Below are positions 58,981-64,000 of a DNA stretch of 64,000 bases, piece after piece. A program made the position numbers and the translations under genes. Numbering within the stretch: position 1 is the stretch's first letter; each line of letters opens with the position of its first letter. The stretch spans positions 43,831 to 107,830 of the forward strand of contig MNCI01037976.1 in the NCBI GenBank assembly GCA_015680685.1, in the 5' to 3' direction. This DNA comes from Gnetum montanum. Its lineage: Eukaryota > Streptophyta > Gnetopsida > Gnetales > Gnetaceae. The notes beneath the pieces were generated by a model that did no database searches, was not told where the DNA came from, and saw only the letters and a list, made by a program, of their open reading frames with translations.

Positions 58981-59034
<54 letters not shown>
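58981..59034. repeat. (GA)27 microsatellite
   Basis: Uninterrupted dinucleotide run; absent from the matching place in A. It lies in the non-coding spacer of B. Confidence 0.99.
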
Positions 59035-59037
<3 letters not shown>

Positions 59038-59793
59038 GCCATGAATAAACTCTTCCCTTGGAAAAAATGCCAAATGATACTACTCCTTGCAATGGTGATA
59101 GTCTTATGGTTCTCAATCCAAGAGATAAAACAATGTGATGTCGCTAAGACATGGTCTGGACTTCATTTGAATCTTGGAAAGAAGGGCTAATTATTACTTT
59201 AATTATTAATAACAAATAAGAATTTATTATGCTTGTGGTAATGCACCTCACGTCCCAATTTCTACAATCTTTTCAAAATTCCATCTCATCTCACTTATGG
59301 TTATGTGTAACATAGAGTTATTTTCTCAAATTGGTGGTTATAAGGTGTGTGTTTTGCTCAAAGGGTATGCATTGCGTTCAACCCCTTTGGTACCCAATGA
59401 CATCTTTAGGTGTGGTTATACAAGGGAATTAAGGAGTAGAGCCTAGTTTGGGAAGGACTCACTTGTATTACTTTTGTAACTTATACTTGTCAAACACAAC
59501 CACATCATCTTGAACCTTCCAAGTGCATGAATGTCAATTTGAACACCTCCCCTTATCATATCACCTATCTATTCTATCTATGGGCTTAGTACCATTTTTT
59601 TTACATCTTCCAAAGATTTTAATTCTTGCAATTGTGTCTTCTAACATTACCAATGCCTAAATATGAATTCTCACTCACCCTAGAACTTTGGACTATACAT
59701 GAAACCGTCCAAACAATCACAGAGTTTCATTCTCCATGTTGAAAGTCCACATGAGGTATAATTTTAGTACATTGATATTGGATCCATAAAAAC

Positions 59794-59802
59794 CTATAAA
59801 TA
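59794..59802 (+). promoter_or_regulatory. TATA-like box upstream of the extra ORF in B
   Basis: CTATAAATA, followed about 70 bp later by GGGGAGTTTTTGCATTTTTC. Conserved with 3713-3721 in J. It lies 560 bp before the ORF start, with a splice-acceptor-like ATTATAG just before the ATG, so the 5' UTR may be spliced. Confidence 0.5.
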
Positions 59803-60355
59803 GGACCCTTGTGATGCTCAAAAAATTCATTCTCAACAATTGAAGCTAGGGGAGTTTTTGCATTTTTCTCTCTCAACTAAAACCTCTGGGCATCCAACTT
59901 CCACACATGATATCTTGCTCCATATGACTCTAATTTTTGTATTTTTTAAACTTATTTGATACTAGAGTTTTCAATTTAGTTGGGGGAGGATTCTTGTGTG
60001 AAAAACTTGTGCTAAAGATTCAAAATTTGCTATTGCCTAGAAGGTATTATAAGGGTAAGAATGTCAAAAACATTAAGTATTTTAATGAACAATCAATTGT
60101 ATGCATGTCAAAACCTTTAATTATCTCACTTAAGGAATCATAGCCATAATTATAAGTCATACCTAAGGGAAACAAAGACAATTTCAAAGGGCCATAAAAG
60201 AAATTAATAGTTTTTGACTATTTTTCTTGAAATTTTTCTAACTCTACAATCACATGAACTAAGAACTTAATGGAACTAAGGAATAACTAAGGTATAAACC
60301 CAATAATAATAAATAAAAAACACCATAGTAACTCAAAATAATTAATTGATTATAG

Positions 60356-63010
60356 ATGGCCCTAAAAAGAGGAGGAAAAGAAGGGACTTCATAAGGTACA
60401 AGAAAACACCCAAGAGGTGACTGAGGTCTACAAGGAGAACAAGGTCCATTAGACAAGCATGAAGAACATGAGGCCCAATAATTTAGCATTCACTAAGAGG
60501 TCCCTGTTATAGGGTAGTTGGTCTAAGCAGAGGTTGTGGGACCTAAGGTTGAAGCACAAGAACAACACCTTATGTTGTCCCAAGAATGCCTCCAGGACAT
60601 CCAAGAGTTATCCATGTTGACCACGGTCATCATGAAAATGAACTTCGGGCCATTCATGGAATTTGTCCTTGAGGTGGTAAAAGGTTAGCTTCAGGAATCA
60701 CCTTTATGGTACGTTCTTTCTAAAAGTGGGCAATGGTGCTTTGGTGAGATGTACCACCTTTGGCACAATAGAAAGGAGGGCACCATCATTAACATTGGTG
60801 GAGTCTTTGTTTCCTTCTTAGTCAATGCCATTGTAGAGATGTTGAACATACCAAATGTGGGGGCCAAGGTAGCACACCTATCCACAAGGTTTGACATAGA
60901 AGTAAAAAAGTTGTGGCTAAAGAGGGCATATAACAAAGAAGACAAAATATATAGTGAATTGACTCTAGAAAAGAGAATTTATTTCAAAATTGGCACATAC
61001 CACCTCTTCCCCACTAAAGAACTCAACAAAATATCAACCTATATGGCTAGAAGAAGTGTAGTCATGATGGGAAAATATAATGTCAACCTTGCCTAATTAT
61101 ACTTCATGGAGATTCAAAGTTTATTTGAGAAAAGAAAGGTAGGAAAGCCAACACTTCCATTTTCTTGCCTAATCAAAAATTTGTGCAAGTATGCTAGAAT
61201 CTTGGGTTACACTAATGACACTCCTAGGAGGGCTAAAAATGCTTCATTCTCTAAGTTGCATAAACTCACAACACCAAGGAAATACCTTGGTGATGAACAT
61301 GAATAATAACCAAAGAAGGAGACAAAATAAGAACAAGAGAAGGAACTAGAGTAAGAACCATAACAATAGTGAGAGCCACAAGTTCCACTACCACCACCAC
61401 AAGATTATAGGCTTGAAAGGAGCCATCTATAGTGAATTGTTGAAACTCTTAGCTAGGAAAGTAGGGATGAATCAAACATCTCCCAAGTCATTGAAGCTAT
61501 GGTTCAGCCTACAGTTTCTACTAATCTATCAGAAGGAGAAGCCTAGTGGTTGTGGAAAATCTCTAGAAATGTTGCATCTTTCCAAGTAATGTTTGAAATT
61601 GAAGAAGGTGCCATAGTCATGGTTATGCAACACCAAGATGCAATAAGCATAATAGAAGTAATAATAGATCACATTAAATAATCCTTCAATGTGCTTCTTG
61701 TGTCCCTAGTGGACGTAACTAGAACCAAAGATGTACAAATGTTAGCTTGGACTTCGATGACTCCTACGGCTTATGAGGACATGTTTAATATATTGTTGTA
61801 GATTTGGCAAGTTATGACAAACTTTTTTGACAACCCTAGTGATGTCACTATAGTACAATTTGATCTCATAGCCACCAAGAAAAAATTAGTCATGGTAAAT
61901 ACAAGGGCAAAACATGTAGAAGTAGAAGTGCATTGATTACAACAAGAGTTCATCACCTTGAAATCTAAAAGTAGGGATCCTTCCCAATTCATTATTCTTG
62001 ATAAGTTGGAGAAATTTTAAATAGAGTAGTTGGGAAAATTAATTAAATAGAATAAAGAAACTAAATAAGAATAGGATAAAGTGGTTTGGAAGGCATCAAT
62101 TGCGAAAGCCGAAGCATATACTCATGCAAAGGCATTGACCATTACATAGGAAGAAAACAAGTAGCTTGCTACTAATAAATCAAGGTTGACCATCATAAAA
62201 AAGTAGAAAAATATTTTGAAAGAGAGCATCCACTAGTTTAGGAAGAAATTGGTGAGGGTCAACTAGGACATAAATAGATTGCCTAGAGAGAACCAAACCC
62301 TCTTAATGAAGGAGGTATGCACAATACTCCAAAAGTTTGCAATTGAGATAGGCACATGGAAAAATGAGACCAAGAAGCATAAGAAGTTAAAAGAGCACTT
62401 TTGGGACCAGATCAGCATGTATAAACAAATTAATGAGAAAGAAATCTAGATGGAAAATGCCTACATCATCTCCATGTCAATATAAAATCCTAACAAGTAG
62501 TCCATCTTGGATAGCTATGCCCTAGTCCACCAACTAGAAGTGAAAAAAAAAAAGATCTGTAGATTGAAGATTTGAAAGAATACATGGCATTAGCTAACCT
62601 TTGCTATGCTAACCTTGCCATGTTAATAGTAGGTCATCCTAGAAATGAATTGGAACAATAGCAGCAACCACTTATTCTTTATACGAGAAGGAGTTCTTAG
62701 ATAGGAAAGATGTTCTATAAAAACTCCCTGTGACAAACTCAAAATTAGAAATAATTAAGGCTTACTACCATGAGCAAAGAGATGTCACCTTAGACATGGC
62801 AAAGAGATTAAAAAATTACCATGAATTAAGAGAAAAGGCAAGGGATTTTGTAGAGGAATGAAGATATTTCACAATGTGGTATGTGAAAGAAAATTAGATG
62901 TTCCCATATCTACCATGTCTATGGGATGTACCAGTTTTAGCATACATTGTATCATTAGCCTAGATGGTGCATGACATGAGAATGGAGGAGGAAAAATTTA
63001 ATAATTTCTA
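60356..63010 (+). pseudogene. Extra ORF of B, sense strand, before the 3' LTR
   Basis: Starts MALKRGGKEG after TATAG. Best open parts are 60749-61096 and 61106-61306. They include GEMYHLWHNRKEGTIINIGG (in a V..F...NA.VEMLNIP setting), EKRIYFKIGTYHLFPTKELN, a GKYNVNLA-type turn, then PTLPFSCLIKNLCKYARILG and YTNDTPRRA. The arrangement recalls the 'putative plant transposon protein' domain, where a GK.I..G....I segment is followed by LPFP.LI..LC..A.V. The C-terminal half (62.2-63.0 kb) is charged and coiled (TWKNETKKHKKLKEHFWDQI; DVTLDMAKRLKNYHELREKA). At least ten stops. It has no signal peptide or membrane segment, so it is not an envelope protein. Function unknown. Copies in A, H and J. Confidence 0.65.
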
Positions 63011-63273
63011 AATCACTACAAATTTTAGAAGCCTAATAATAAAGGGAGTAGCCAATGGAAGGACCACTATCTGTAGAAATTACATAGCTTTCCTAATTTT
63101 GTATTTTTATTATGTATTGTCAATTGTTGTCAAACATCACTAAGGTATGAAAGAGTTAGTTTGTGTGTCTATTAGAGTCAATCAATAATACCATACCTTT
63201 CCAGTATTTTGTAAAGAACTTGTTCCTCATTTTTTATAACTTAAGGATGAGTTTTCATTTAGTCATGGGGGTA
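63011..63273 (+). other. 3' end of B with polypurine tract
   Basis: Non-coding. CTTAAGGATGAGTTTTCATT, then AGTCATGGGGGTA (63261-63273), directly before the LTR. Confidence 0.7.
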
Positions 63274-64000
63274 TGATGAGTCATGTTTTGGTAGGGCTCC
63301 AATATTGGAGCTAAATTATCAAGTATTTGATATCGAGGCATAACCATCAATGTCAATGATTTGATATTGCCTCATCCATGCTAACCTATAAATACAACAC
63401 TTGGATGCATATTTTATAGGTAGAAAGATATATATTTTAGACATATACATAGAGAAGCTTTGTTAGTTTGTTTTTAGTACATGATTGTAGTGTAATGTTA
63501 AGTGACTGTACAACATCCTTATTTGAGTGTGACATACTTAGATACATTACATGTTCAAAAATAAAGATTAAGATTACTTCCATCATTGCAGCATCCACTT
63601 AGCTTTATTATTGTTAATTACTTAAATGCTTACTATTTTTTAAGTTAATGTTTATCATTTAATGCTATTTATTATTTCTATCATTAAGAATGAGTATGAA
63701 TAATCACAAGAACTTAAGTATAATTACTTGGTAACCTAGTAGTGTTATCATTTGGTATGCCCAGTAATCATACACTTGGTAATCGTAGCAGTAGTTGCAA
63801 AAAGTTTAAGACATGCATGAAAGGTTAGGAATGGATACTCATCACACTTAGGCTAGTTTAGAATTTACCCTTTTTTGTTAATTAGTTAAATAATTGATTT
63901 TATTTTTATCATTAGGAGTATTCCAAGCCCAAAAAAACATCAATTATCATATGTCTCACTTTGGACTAAACCATACATGACAAAGCTACCACTAGTCCAA
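63274..64000 (+). repeat. 3' LTR of B, incomplete at window end
   Basis: TGATGAGTCATGTTTTGGTAG onward; TATA box at 63386-63394. It ends at a point equal to about 55570 in the 5' LTR, so some 130 bp lie outside. Confidence 0.9.

Larger units (their letters stand above)
54837..64000 (+). mobile_element. B: non-autonomous Athila-like element, continues past the window
   Basis: 5' LTR 54837-55700, PBS, gag, palindrome, microsatellite, separate promoter, extra ORF, PPT, and a 3' LTR from 63274 that is cut by the window end. No RT, RNase H or integrase was found in the 7.5 kb interior. The left flank is GTACA, so the same five bases are expected after the 3' LTR. Expected full length is about 9.3 kb. 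Confidence 0.85.

Overview
Organism and character. The window looks like nuclear DNA of a plant with a large, repeat-filled genome. A gymnosperm or other giant-genome plant is my guess, because no host gene anchors it. All 64 kb can be read as retrotransposon debris: Ty3/gypsy elements of the Tat (Ogre-like) and Athila-like lineages nested in one another. Almost all reading frames are broken. Many stops fall where CAG, CGA or TGG codons would be, and CpG looks scarce nearly everywhere except in two younger LTRs. That is what long-methylated, silent plant DNA looks like. I see no tRNA, rRNA, CRISPR array, bacterial-type operon or intact host gene.

Layout. At the left edge lies a minus-strand fragment of a non-autonomous Athila-like element (H, 1-3110). 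Next comes a plus-strand copy of the extra ORF carried by such elements (J, 3713-4585). J is cut by a giant minus-strand Tat/Ogre-like element (D1) that spans 4586 to 54836. Its 5' LTR should continue beyond the window. With later insertions removed, D1 is about 20.5 kb. In its own direction it reads 5' LTR, PBS, repeat-bearing leader, gag, protease, a spliced gene on the opposite strand, a ~188-bp tandem array, RT, RNase H, second RNase H, integrase, PPT, 3' LTR. Into D1 have inserted: D2 (13073-29677), a related element lacking most of pol, which itself received A (13235-18362); C (29862-39724), an Athila-like element with recognisable gag, PR, RT, RNase H and IN; E (40876-42380), a CpG-rich solo LTR with a perfect 5-bp target duplication; G (52539-54328), a solo LTR inside D1's 5' LTR; and B (54837 to beyond the window), a non-autonomous Athila-like element with gag plus the extra ORF.

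How the parts relate. A, B and C share LTR ends (TGATGAGT...ACTCATCA); B and C also keep a GGC-type primer-binding site, which A has lost. C carries the enzymes; A and B lack pol. A, B and H carry a sense-strand extra ORF, which in B and J lies downstream of its own TATA-like promoter. C could therefore have driven A and B in trans. D1 and D2 stand in the same relation: D2 keeps gag-PR, the tail of the antisense gene and the tail of pol, but not the RT-IN core. LTRs of the D family (D1, D2, E, G) share a recurring inverted motif with the core TACGCT...AGCGTA, which also appears in the internal tandem array. This motif, the intron-bearing antisense gene, and the placement of both between protease and RT are the most unusual things here.

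Limits. Boundaries come from reading aligned copies by eye. Identity levels, ages and lineage assignments are estimates that need alignment.
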